In this document: positions 15,300-22,827 of the stretch, in pieces | Layout: the number at the start of each line of letters is the position of its first letter | How positions within the stretch are numbered: position 1 is the stretch's first letter | Origin: UBA6165 sp044233745 | GTDB lineage: Bacteria; Bacteroidota; Bacteroidia; Flavobacteriales_D; Crocinitomicaceae | Length of the DNA: 64,000 nucleotides | Assembly (NCBI GenBank): GCA_044233745.1 | Contig: JBIIJN010000001.1 | Coordinates: 70,744 to 134,743 of the forward strand | Reading direction: 5' to 3' | Program-made: the position numbers and the translations under genes | Notes under the pieces: model-generated | What the model was told of the DNA's origin: nothing | The model's input: only the letters and a program-made list of their open reading frames with translations | Database searches by the model: none

Positions 15300-15872
15300 T
15301 TACACTTTAGACCAGTGCAGATACCCCTTGATGGCTACACAAAAAAGGATGAAAGACATTGCCACCAAAATCCATAAACTCTGACTATAATACAAATACA
15401 TACTCGCAGCATTAATCGCCATCCAATAAAGCCAATTTTCTCGATTTTTCGAAACCACCAAAAGAGTCGTGCCGATGGCTCCAATACTGATTATACCATC
15501 TAAATAAGGCAACTCTTGGTTAGTATACTGGGCGAAAATGAATCCCAATGTCGTTCCCAATACCACAGAAACACTCAAAAAAGTTACGTGAAATTGAAAA
15601 CTCATACTCCTGATTTTGGGAACTTGTGATACTTTGTTCCATTGCACAATTCCATATTCAGCAATCAAAACATAAAAGAGATATAAGATGCTCTGGATAT
15701 ACAATTGTCCTGAATAACAAGAATATGCAAATATCAACGATCCAACAATGCTGAAATACCAACCTAGGGCATTTTGACGTATTATGAAAATAAGATAAAG
15801 CAATGTAAACCCAAATCCCACTAAATCTATAAGGAGAGCCAAATCTATGGATGCTTTTATGGTTTCAATCAT
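15300..15872 (-). CDS. pnuC: PnuC-family vitamin/nucleoside transporter
   Basis: A 190-residue membrane protein with about seven hydrophobic segments. The conserved QNALGWYFSIVGSLIFAY segment (about residues 33-50), the central YGIVQWNK (about 73-80) and the late WLYWMAINAASMYLYYSQSL block are PnuC family hallmarks. PnuC takes up nicotinamide riboside by facilitated diffusion; Bacteroidota also have close homologues for thiamine (PnuT) and riboflavin, so the substrate is open. No NAD or thiamine gene is adjacent and no TPP riboswitch was seen upstream. Confidence 0.85.
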   Translation of the reverse strand: MIETIKASIDLALLIDLVGFGFTLLYLIFIIRQNALGWYFSIVGSLIFAYSCYSGQLYIQSILYLFYVLIAEYGIVQWNKVSQVPKIRSMSFQFHVTFLSVSVVLGTTLGFIFAQYTNQELPYLDGIISIGAIGTTLLVVSKNRENWLYWMAINAASMYLYYSQSLWILVAMSFILFCVAIKGYLHWSKV

Positions 15873-15960
15873 GATGCGAATGTAGGGCGATTGTTACGCT
15901 TTTCGGTTTTTCTGTTAAAAAAAATAAAAAAAAGGGCATTCTGATTTTCGAATATAACAT

Positions 15961-15985
15961 TTTTCGTATTTTAGACAAACGAAAA
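15961..15985. promoter_or_regulatory. TTTTCGT/ACGAAAA inverted repeat upstream of the beta-oxidation operon
   Basis: TTTTCGT at 15961-15967 and ACGAAAA at 15979-15985 form a 7-bp inverted repeat with an 11-base spacer, about 45 bases before the multifunctional protein start. A candidate operator for the fatty-acid operon; no regulator is encoded nearby. Confidence 0.35.
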
Positions 15986-16030
15986 TATAATGCTCGCATA
16001 GTATTAACCAATTCAAATATATTTTAAAAC

Positions 16031-18439
16031 ATGTCAAAACCAACAATTAAAAAGGTAGCAGTTTTGGGCTCGGGTGTCATGGGCTCCAGAATTGCTTGCC
16101 ATTTTGCAAACATCGGTTGTGAGGTGCTCTTGATGGACATTGTGCCACGAGAACTCAATCCCGAAGAAGAAAAGAAAGGGCTTACGCTCGAAAAAGGAAA
16201 CGTGCGCAATAGAATTGTAAATGATTCATTAGCTGCTGCTCTCAAATCCAATCCCTCACCTATTTATTTGAAGTCCTTCGCTTCGAGAATTCAAACGGGA
16301 AATTTCGAAGATGATATGCCCAAAATAAAAGATTGTGATTGGGTCATCGAAGTAGTTGTAGAGCGACTCGATATCAAAAAAATTATTTTCGAACAAGTGG
16401 AAAAACACAGAAAACCAGGCACTTTGATTACGTCAAATACTTCTGGGATTCCTATTCACCTCATGACTGAAGGCCGCTCAGATGATTTCAAAGCGCATTT
16501 CTTTGGAACGCATTTCTTCAATCCGCCGCGCTATTTGCAGTTGCTAGAAGTAATTCCATCTCCGCACACCAAGCCCGAACTCATCGATTTTATGATGGAT
16601 TACGGCGTGAAATATTTGGGCAAGAGAACGGTTTTGTGCAAAGACACGCCAGCTTTTATCGCCAATAGAATCGGTGTGTTTTCCATTATGTCCTTGTTCC
16701 ATACGGTGCAAGAAATGGGCATGACGGTTGACGAAGTGGATAAATTGTCTGGTCCTGTTTTGGGTCGACCAAAATCCGCGACTTTCAGAACATGCGATGT
16801 TGTAGGTATGGATACTTTGATTCATGTGGCCAATGGCGTGCGCGAAAATTGTCCAAACGACGAAGCAAATGCCGCTTTTGAATTGCCAGATTACATCAAG
16901 AAAATGGCGGAAAACAATTGGCTCGGCGATAAAACTGGTCAAGGTTTTTATAAAAAGTCTAAAGATGAAAATGGCAAGCGCGTCATATTAAGCTTGAATT
17001 TACAAACCATGGAATATGAAGCCCAGCAAAAGGTGAAATTCCCAACTTTGGAAATGACCAAGCCCATTGAAGATTTGCGTCAGCGTATGAAAATGTTATT
17101 CAACGGCATGGACAAAGCGGGCGAATTTTATCGTAAAACAGGCGCTGGATTGTTTTCTTATGTTTCGCATCGCATTCCAGAAATCACGGATGAACTTTAC
17201 AAAATCGACGATGCCATGCGCGCTGGTTTTGCTTGGGAATTGGGACCATTTGAAATGTGGGATACCATCGGCGTTGAAGCGGGAATCAAAATTGCGGAGA
17301 AAGAAGGCAAAAAATTGGCCGATTGGATTTACGCCATGCGCGACAAAGGAATCACCGCTTTCTACAAGTTTGAAGGCGGAAAACGTTATTTTTACGACAT
17401 TCCTTCTCAAGCCTACCAAGTAATTCCAGGTTCTGAAGACAAAGTGAATTTGGATGCTTTGCGCGCTGATAACGTGGTTTGGAAAAATACGGACACTACC
17501 TTGGTTGACCTTGGTCACGGCATTTTGAACCTCGAATTCCACACGAAAATGAATACCATTGGCGGCGGCGTTATCGAAGGTTTAAATAAAGCTGTTGACA
17601 TTGCCGAAAAGTCCTACAAAGGTCTCGTTGTATCCAATACCGGTCAGAATTTCTCTGCTGGCGCCAATGTCGGAATGATTTTCATGATGGCCATTGAGCA
17701 AGATTACGACGAATTGGATTTTGCCATTCGCGCTTTCCAAAACACCATGATGCGCATGCGATATTCCAGCATTCCTGTGGTAGCGGCACCTCATAATTTA
17801 ACATTGGGTGGTGGCTGTGAACTCATCATGCATGCTGATAAAGTTGTTGCTCACGCTGAATCGTATATCGGTTTGGTTGAATTTGGCGTTGGTTTGATAC
17901 CCGGCGGCGGAGGCACCAAAGAATTTGTGCAGCGTTTGAGCCAAGAATTGCACGATGGCGATATCAGAATCAACCGTTTGCGCGATAAATTCTTAACGAT
18001 TGGTCAGGCCAAAGTAGCAACATCTGCTTATGAAGCCTTCGAATTGGGCTATCTCAGAGAAGGAACAGATGAGGTGATTGTGAGCCGAGAATACCAATTG
18101 ACTCGAGCTAAAGAAGCGTGTTTGGAATTGGCCAACAAAGGCTATCAAGCACCAATACAAGAACGCAACATTGAAGTTTTGGGCCAAGAAGGTCTGGGCA
18201 TTGTTTACGTAGGAGCGAATTCCATGCTCAGCGGCAACTACATTTCCGAGCACGATGCATTGATTTCTGAAAAGCTAGGAATGGTAATGTGCGGCGGAGA
18301 TTTATCGGAGCGCACTAAAGTAAGTCCACAGTATCTGCTGGATTTAGAACGCAAAGCTTTTTTGGAATTGTGCCGCGAGAAAAAGACCCTCGAGCGCATC
18401 GAAAGCATCGTGAAATATGGGAAAATTTTGAGGAATTGA
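16031..18439 (+). CDS. 3-hydroxyacyl-CoA dehydrogenase/enoyl-CoA hydratase multifunctional protein
   Basis: An 802-residue beta-oxidation enzyme. The NAD-binding Rossmann motif GSGVMGSRIACHFANIG starts at residue 13, followed by the dehydrogenase C-terminal domains (CKDTPAFIANRIG, ATFRTCDVVGMDTL). The enoyl-CoA hydratase domain is C-terminal: FSAGANVG at about 541, GGGCELIMHAD at about 593 and LIPGGGGTKEF at about 623 hold the oxyanion-hole and glutamate regions. This order, dehydrogenase first, is the reverse of E. coli FadB. It converts enoyl-CoA to 3-ketoacyl-CoA, the substrate of the thiolase that follows at 19019. First gene of the fad cluster. Confidence 0.9.
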   Translation: MSKPTIKKVAVLGSGVMGSRIACHFANIGCEVLLMDIVPRELNPEEEKKGLTLEKGNVRNRIVNDSLAAALKSNPSPIYLKSFASRIQTGNFEDDMPKIKDCDWVIEVVVERLDIKKIIFEQVEKHRKPGTLITSNTSGIPIHLMTEGRSDDFKAHFFGTHFFNPPRYLQLLEVIPSPHTKPELIDFMMDYGVKYLGKRTVLCKDTPAFIANRIGVFSIMSLFHTVQEMGMTVDEVDKLSGPVLGRPKSATFRTCDVVGMDTLIHVANGVRENCPNDEANAAFELPDYIKKMAENNWLGDKTGQGFYKKSKDENGKRVILSLNLQTMEYEAQQKVKFPTLEMTKPIEDLRQRMKMLFNGMDKAGEFYRKTGAGLFSYVSHRIPEITDELYKIDDAMRAGFAWELGPFEMWDTIGVEAGIKIAEKEGKKLADWIYAMRDKGITAFYKFEGGKRYFYDIPSQAYQVIPGSEDKVNLDALRADNVVWKNTDTTLVDLGHGILNLEFHTKMNTIGGGVIEGLNKAVDIAEKSYKGLVVSNTGQNFSAGANVGMIFMMAIEQDYDELDFAIRAFQNTMMRMRYSSIPVVAAPHNLTLGGGCELIMHADKVVAHAESYIGLVEFGVGLIPGGGGTKEFVQRLSQELHDGDIRINRLRDKFLTIGQAKVATSAYEAFELGYLREGTDEVIVSREYQLTRAKEACLELANKGYQAPIQERNIEVLGQEGLGIVYVGANSMLSGNYISEHDALISEKLGMVMCGGDLSERTKVSPQYLLDLERKAFLELCREKKTLERIESIVKYGKILRN

Positions 18440-18506
18440 TTGAGGAGACAAAGAGACTAAAAGACCATGAGACCAAGAGACGAGACGACATCAACACACA
18501 AATCTT

Positions 18507-18554
18507 CGAGTCTTCCCGTCTTCCAATCTTCAAGTCTTCCCGTCTTCCAATCTA
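18507..18554. repeat. 24-bp tandem repeat, two units
   Basis: Two adjacent 24-bp units, 18507-18530 and 18531-18554, share the core AGTCTTCCCGTCTTCCAATC with two or three differences. Degenerate copies of AGTCT and CGTCTT words continue in purine form upstream (18440-18490) and recur after the four-helix ORF at 18930-19005, so the inserted ORF is bracketed by the same repeat family. Confidence 0.65.
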
Positions 18555-18573
18555 AAAATCTAAAAAACAAAAA

Positions 18574-18918
18574 ATGAGACATAATTTCAGATAATTAAAA
18601 ATTTGGCAAAGTGCTATTCAGATTACGTTAAAGGTTTACTTGTTATCTGTAAAACTGCCTAAAGAGGAGTTATATGGGCTTAAATCACAAATTCAGAGAT
18701 GTGCAGTGTCATTAGCTTCGAATATTGCAGAAGGCTCTGGTAGAACAACGGATAAAGATTTTGCGAAATTTGTTGATTATTCGCTGTCTTCCTCTTATGA
18801 ACTTGAAACCAAATTGATTCTCATTAATATGATTTATGAACTCGAAACAGAAACAATTATCAATGAATTAACAGAATTTCAAAAGATGACAGGAAGCTTT
18901 AAAAGTAAATTGAAATAA
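18574..18918 (+). pseudogene. Four-helix-bundle (23S rRNA intervening-sequence type) protein with in-frame TAA
   Basis: ATG at 18574 opens MRHNFR, then TAA at 18592-18594, then in the same frame LKIWQSAIQITLKVYLLSVK and onward to a stop at 18916-18918. The composite (114 positions) matches the four-helix-bundle family that begins MRxNFxxLKIWQ, with LKSQIQRCAVSLASNIAEGS and the C-terminal helix intact. A shorter protein from TTG at 18640 (92 residues) would lose the first helix. Family function is unknown; members were first described in rRNA intervening sequences. It is inserted between two beta-oxidation genes and flanked by pyrimidine-rich repeats, which suggests acquisition. Confidence 0.75.
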
Positions 18919-18924
18919 AATTGA

Positions 18925-19008
18925 ATCCCCAACAATGAGTCTACGAGTCTTTCCGTCTTCAAGTCAACCCGTCTTGAAATCTTGAAGTCTCCACGTCTCC
19001 CCGTCTAA
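18925..19008. repeat. Degenerate AGTCT/CGTCT pyrimidine repeat
   Basis: The stretch between the four-helix ORF and the thiolase contains GAGTCTACGAGTCTTTCCGT, CTTCAAGTCAACCCGTCTTG and TGAAGTCTCCACGTCTCCCC words. They match the words at 18507-18554 on the other side of the ORF. Confidence 0.55.
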
Positions 19009-19018
19009 AAACAAAAAA

Positions 19019-20200
19019 ATGAACAAAGCATATATAGTAACAGGATACCGCACCGCTGTCGGAAAAGCAGGCAAAGGCGGATTTAGATTCAGTCGTCCAG
19101 ATGATTTGGCTGCTGAAGTAATTAAAAAAATATTAGAAACCGTTCCAAATCTCGACCCAGCACGCGTTGATGACGTGATTGTAGGAAACGCAACGCCAGA
19201 AGCCGAACAAGGCTTAAACGTGGGCAGAATGATCTCCCTTATGGCGCTAGGCACAGATAAAGCACCAGGCATGACGGTTAATCGTTATTGCGCCTCAGGT
19301 TTGGAAACTATGGCCATAGCCAAAGCCAAAATCGAATCAGGGATGGCCGATTGCATTATTGCTGGGGGTGCCGAATCCATGTCGATCATGGCTATGGGTG
19401 GCTGGAGAATTGTGCCTAATCCAAAAGTAGGAAAAAACAATCCAGACTGGTATTGGGGCATGGGCTTAACTGCTGAGGCTGTGGCTAAAGAATTCGGCGT
19501 GTCGCGCGAAGACCAAGACGCGTTTTCGGTGAAATCACACGAAAAAGCATTGGCAGCCATTGCCGCTGGTCGTTTCAAAGAGGATATCGTGCCCATCGAA
19601 GTGGAACATATTTTCTTAGACGAAAAAGAAAAACGCCAAATCAAAAAGTTTGTGGTGGATACCGATGAAGGACCACGTGCAGGAACAAGTATGGAGGCCT
19701 TGGCGCGTTTGAAACCAGTTTTTGCCGCCAATGGTTCGGTAACCGCTGGTAATGCTTCCCAAACTTCTGACGGCGCAGCATTTGTGTTGATGATGTCGGA
19801 GAACATGGTGAAAGAGTTGAATTTGGAACCAGTGGCGCAATTGCTGTCCTATAAAGTGGTTGGCGTGCCACCGCGTATTATGGGTATCGGACCAGTTGAG
19901 GCTATTCCTGCGGCAATTTCTCAAGCTGGACTGAAAATGTCAGACATCGATTTGTTTGAATTAAACGAAGCTTTTGCATCCCAGTCCTTGGCCGTGATTC
20001 GTGAAACAGGCATCAACCCAGATATCGTGAATGTGAACGGTGGTGCAATTGCCTTGGGTCACCCGCTTGGTTGCACTGGAGCAAAATTGTCTGTCCAAAT
20101 CATCAACGAACTCAGAAGAAGAAACAAAAAATATGGCGTTGTAACCATGTGCGTAGGTACAGGACAAGGTGCCGCCGGAGTAATTGAATTATTAAAATAA
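19019..20200 (+). CDS. Acetyl-CoA C-acyltransferase (thiolase)
   Basis: A 393-residue thiolase. The acylated nucleophile is Cys91 in VNRYCASGLE; the GHPLG histidine is residue 348 and the C-terminal base is Cys378 in MCVGTGQGAAG, all present. The N-terminal YIVTGYRTAVGKAGKG and the NEAFASQ block are also normal. It cleaves 3-ketoacyl-CoA to acetyl-CoA and a shortened acyl-CoA, completing the cycle begun by the upstream multifunctional enzyme. Full length and intact active site give high confidence; chain-length preference is not visible. Confidence 0.92.
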   Translation: MNKAYIVTGYRTAVGKAGKGGFRFSRPDDLAAEVIKKILETVPNLDPARVDDVIVGNATPEAEQGLNVGRMISLMALGTDKAPGMTVNRYCASGLETMAIAKAKIESGMADCIIAGGAESMSIMAMGGWRIVPNPKVGKNNPDWYWGMGLTAEAVAKEFGVSREDQDAFSVKSHEKALAAIAAGRFKEDIVPIEVEHIFLDEKEKRQIKKFVVDTDEGPRAGTSMEALARLKPVFAANGSVTAGNASQTSDGAAFVLMMSENMVKELNLEPVAQLLSYKVVGVPPRIMGIGPVEAIPAAISQAGLKMSDIDLFELNEAFASQSLAVIRETGINPDIVNVNGGAIALGHPLGCTGAKLSVQIINELRRRNKKYGVVTMCVGTGQGAAGVIELLK

Positions 20201-20306
20201 AGCCACTAGCAGCTGGCTCCTGGCAACTGGCTGCTTAATATTGATATTAATTATTTTAACCGCTATTAGTTACTAGCCAGCAGTCAGCAGCCAGTCACCA
20301 GTAGCC
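20201..20306. repeat. CTGGCT/AGCCAG imperfect inverted repeat
   Basis: The 119-bp gap between thiolase and acyl-CoA dehydrogenase has a left arm with AGCAGCTGGCTCCTGGCAAC and a right arm with ACTAGCCAGCAGTCAGCAGC around an AT-rich centre. The arms are built from the same CTGGCT words as 832-893. It could fold as a long hairpin in the operon mRNA. Confidence 0.55.
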
Positions 20307-20319
20307 AAAACAACAAAAA

Positions 20320-22095
20320 ATGAAAGCAATTAAAGGAGGTGAATTTATCATCAGAACAACACAACCGGAAGACATTTTTACGCCGGAAGATTTTAACGAA
20401 GAACAAAAAATGATCGCGCAAATGTGTGATGATTTTCTTGAAGCAGAAGTGCTACCCAAACTCGACGAAATTGATGCGCTTCAAGAAGGTTTGATGCCAT
20501 CGATTCTAGAAAAAGCAGGCGAACTTGGCTTGTTGGGACTTACCGTTCCAGAAAACTTGGGTGGCATGGGAATTGATTTTTCTACATCACTTTTGGCAAC
20601 TGAATATCTAGGCAAAGGATTTTCATTTTCAGTAGCTTATGGTGCCCACACAGGCATTGGCACTTTGCCAATTTTATACTACGGAAATGAAGACCAAAAG
20701 CAAAAATACATCCCTAAATTGGCTTCAGGGGAGTGGAAAGCTGCTTATTGTTTAACAGAGCCTGGTTCAGGTTCGGATGCCAATTCTGGAAAAACAAAAG
20801 CGGTTTTAACCGACGATGGAAAGCACTACATTATCAACGGACAGAAAATGTGGATTACCAATGGGGGTTTTGCCAATTTGTTCACCGTATTCGCAAAAAT
20901 TGACAACGATGAAAAGCTGACGGCTTTTATTGTGGAAGCAGATTCGGAAGGCATCACTTTAAACGCCGAAGAGAAAAAAATGGGCATCAAGGGTTCATCT
21001 ACGCGTCAGGTATTTTTCAATAATGTTAAAGTTCCCATTGAAAACATGTTGTCTGAGCGTGAAAATGGCTTCAAAATCGCCTTGAATATTCTTAACATTG
21101 GTCGCATCAAATTGGCTGCCGGTGTTATGGGCGGCGCGAAAGGATCCATCACGCTTTCCGTAAATTATGCCAACGAGCGCGAACAATTTGGCCGTGCCAT
21201 TTCAAAATATGGCGCCATTCGTCATAAATTGGCTGAGCAAGTCATTCGTACGTATGCTACAGAATCTGCAACGTACCGCGCTGGACAAAACATCGAAGAT
21301 GCCATTCACCAATTTGTGGCTGAAGGCATGGATAAAGGATCGGCGACTTTGCAGGGAATTGAAGAATTTGCTTCAGAATGCGCCTTGCTAAAAGTTCTTG
21401 GTTCAGAGGCCTTGGATTATGTGGTAGATGAAGGGGTTCAAATCCATGGCGGCATGGGATATTCGGCGGAATCGATGATTGAAAGAGGCTACCGAGATGC
21501 CCGTATCAACCGTATTTTCGAAGGAACCAACGAGATCAACCGCATGCTCATGGTGGACATGATTCTCCGCCGTGCTATGAAAGGTGAATTGGATTTAATG
21601 GGTCCTGCGATGAAAGTTGCTGGCGAATTGATGTCTATCCCTGAAGGCGTTGAAATTCCCGACGGACCATTGGGAATGGAGTTCCAGTACATCGAAAACT
21701 TCAAAAAGGTGATTCTCATGGTAGCCGGTTCCGCAGTGCAAAAACTGATGCAAACCCTCGCCAAAGAACAAGAGGTATTGATGAATATTTCCGATATTTC
21801 GATGTACACCTATGCAGCAGAATCTACTTTGTTGCGTGTCCAAAAGAAAATCAATACCCAAGGCGAAGAAGCTGCGAAGTACGATATTGCTATTTGTAAA
21901 GCGTATTTTTACGATGCCGCCGACCTCATACACAAAGCATCCAAAGATGCCATCAATTCCTTTGCAGAAGGCGACGAACTCCGCATGATGCTCATGGGCC
22001 TAAAACGTTTTACCAAAACGGAACCATTCAACATCAAAGAAGCACGCCAAGTGATTGCGCAGAAGTTGATTGAGGAGAATAGGTATTGTTTTTAG
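20320..22095 (+). CDS. Acyl-CoA dehydrogenase
   Basis: A 591-residue flavoenzyme. It has the N-terminal helical domain, the FAD-binding beta domain (AAYCLTEPGSGSDA, MWITNGGFANLF), and the ACAD C-terminal helices with QIHGGMGYSAESMIERGYRD and IFEGTNEINRML, where the catalytic glutamate region is near residue 401. An extra C-terminal region of about 170 residues after the standard ACAD domain resembles that of long Bacteroidota acyl-CoA dehydrogenases. It carries out the first oxidation of beta-oxidation and completes the operon. A terminator hairpin follows at 22221. Confidence 0.92.
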   Translation: MKAIKGGEFIIRTTQPEDIFTPEDFNEEQKMIAQMCDDFLEAEVLPKLDEIDALQEGLMPSILEKAGELGLLGLTVPENLGGMGIDFSTSLLATEYLGKGFSFSVAYGAHTGIGTLPILYYGNEDQKQKYIPKLASGEWKAAYCLTEPGSGSDANSGKTKAVLTDDGKHYIINGQKMWITNGGFANLFTVFAKIDNDEKLTAFIVEADSEGITLNAEEKKMGIKGSSTRQVFFNNVKVPIENMLSERENGFKIALNILNIGRIKLAAGVMGGAKGSITLSVNYANEREQFGRAISKYGAIRHKLAEQVIRTYATESATYRAGQNIEDAIHQFVAEGMDKGSATLQGIEEFASECALLKVLGSEALDYVVDEGVQIHGGMGYSAESMIERGYRDARINRIFEGTNEINRMLMVDMILRRAMKGELDLMGPAMKVAGELMSIPEGVEIPDGPLGMEFQYIENFKKVILMVAGSAVQKLMQTLAKEQEVLMNISDISMYTYAAESTLLRVQKKINTQGEEAAKYDIAICKAYFYDAADLIHKASKDAINSFAEGDELRMMLMGLKRFTKTEPFNIKEARQVIAQKLIEENRYCF

Positions 22096-22428
22096 GAGCT
22101 AATCCTGCTGTCCGTTGTAGTTCCGCTTTATTTGCGAAGCTGCCACTTCCATCAGGGCTAGGGCACTGTCTTTCAATGAAGAATATCTAGTTTGATTTAA
22201 CATGAACTAGTATAACTTTGAGCCACGGATTTACTATGATTCGTGGCTTTTTTATGCCTATGTGTTTTGGAATTTTGCTTGTTAAGCATTCTCTTTACTT
22301 GGTTGTCATGCACAAGACAACACTCATCACCAAGAAAGGATTGGAAGGGTAACTTTCCCGCGCCGCGAAAATGACCAATGTGAAAATATTCTCCAAGAAT
22401 TACGAAAATCAGAACAAAAAAAAGCGAG
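22096..22428. other. Intergenic region of 333 bp
   Basis: It contains the terminator at 22221-22254 and no convincing gene. A short frame at 22308-22352 (MHKTTLITKKGLEG then stop) faintly resembles the first residues of GreA-like proteins but has no continuation. Confidence 0.6.
22221..22254 (+). terminator. Terminator after the beta-oxidation operon
   Basis: AGCCACGGA (22221-22229) pairs with TTCGTGGCT (22240-22248, one wobble) and is followed by T6. It lies 125 bases after the acyl-CoA dehydrogenase stop. A TTTG-18-TAACTTTG promoter match ends directly at its 5' edge (22191-22220), probably by chance. Confidence 0.65.
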
Positions 22429-22443
22429 TTAATTACTCGCCTT
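22419..22443 (-). terminator. Terminator overlapping the stop codon of the small lipoprotein gene
   Basis: GCGAG (22424-22428) and CTCGC (22436-22440) enclose TTAATTA, flanked by A8 and T5. On the minus strand the hairpin ends in a T tract. The TAA stop of the lipoprotein gene is in the loop. Confidence 0.65.
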
Positions 22444-22674
22444 TTTCTTTTTTACTTTTACTTTATCGTCTTCCGTTTCGTTGTCCGGATCTGTAACTGA
22501 ACCATTGTTATCTCCGCCACCATCACCAATTGGGTCTCTTGTGGAACCACGGGTATTCATGATTTCATCTGTGTCGGCATTAACAGGAACAATGATTTCT
22601 TTCTGACAAGAAGAAACCGTAAGCACTGCTGTTATAGCAACCAAAATGAGATATTTAAAGCGAAGTGTACGCAT
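22429..22674 (-). CDS. Small lipoprotein, unknown function
   Basis: An 81-residue lipoprotein with an N-terminal basic/hydrophobic leader (RTLRFKYLILVAITAVLTVS) ending in the lipobox SSC at about residue 23. The mature part is short, unstructured and mixed-charge: an Asp/Gly/Asn stretch (DPIGDGGGDNNGSVTDPDNE) followed by a KVKVKKKK tail. No homologous domain is recognised. The stop codon lies inside its terminator hairpin. It diverges from pruA by 150 bases. Confidence 0.6.
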   Translation of the reverse strand: MRTLRFKYLILVAITAVLTVSSCQKEIIVPVNADTDEIMNTRGSTRDPIGDGGGDNNGSVTDPDNETEDDKVKVKKKKASN

Positions 22675-22827
22675 ATTGTGAACAAAAGTAATAAATGTTC
22701 TTCAATCCACAAATTTTTTTTATATTTTTTTTGAGAATATTCAAGTAAAGGATTAGGCCCACAAGTTTGGGACAGAAGTCACAAACGATTAGGGAAAAAA
22801 TTAGGATATTTGCAAAAAATAATCATT

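Noticed and set aside
22191..22220. Perfect TTTG-18-TAACTTTG promoter match next to the fad terminator
   Set aside because: It ends directly at a terminator hairpin and precedes no gene; predicted RNA start would fall inside the stem.
22308..22352. Short GreA-like N-terminal fragment (LITKKGLEG)
   Set aside because: Only about 11 residues and no continuing frame; likely chance similarity.
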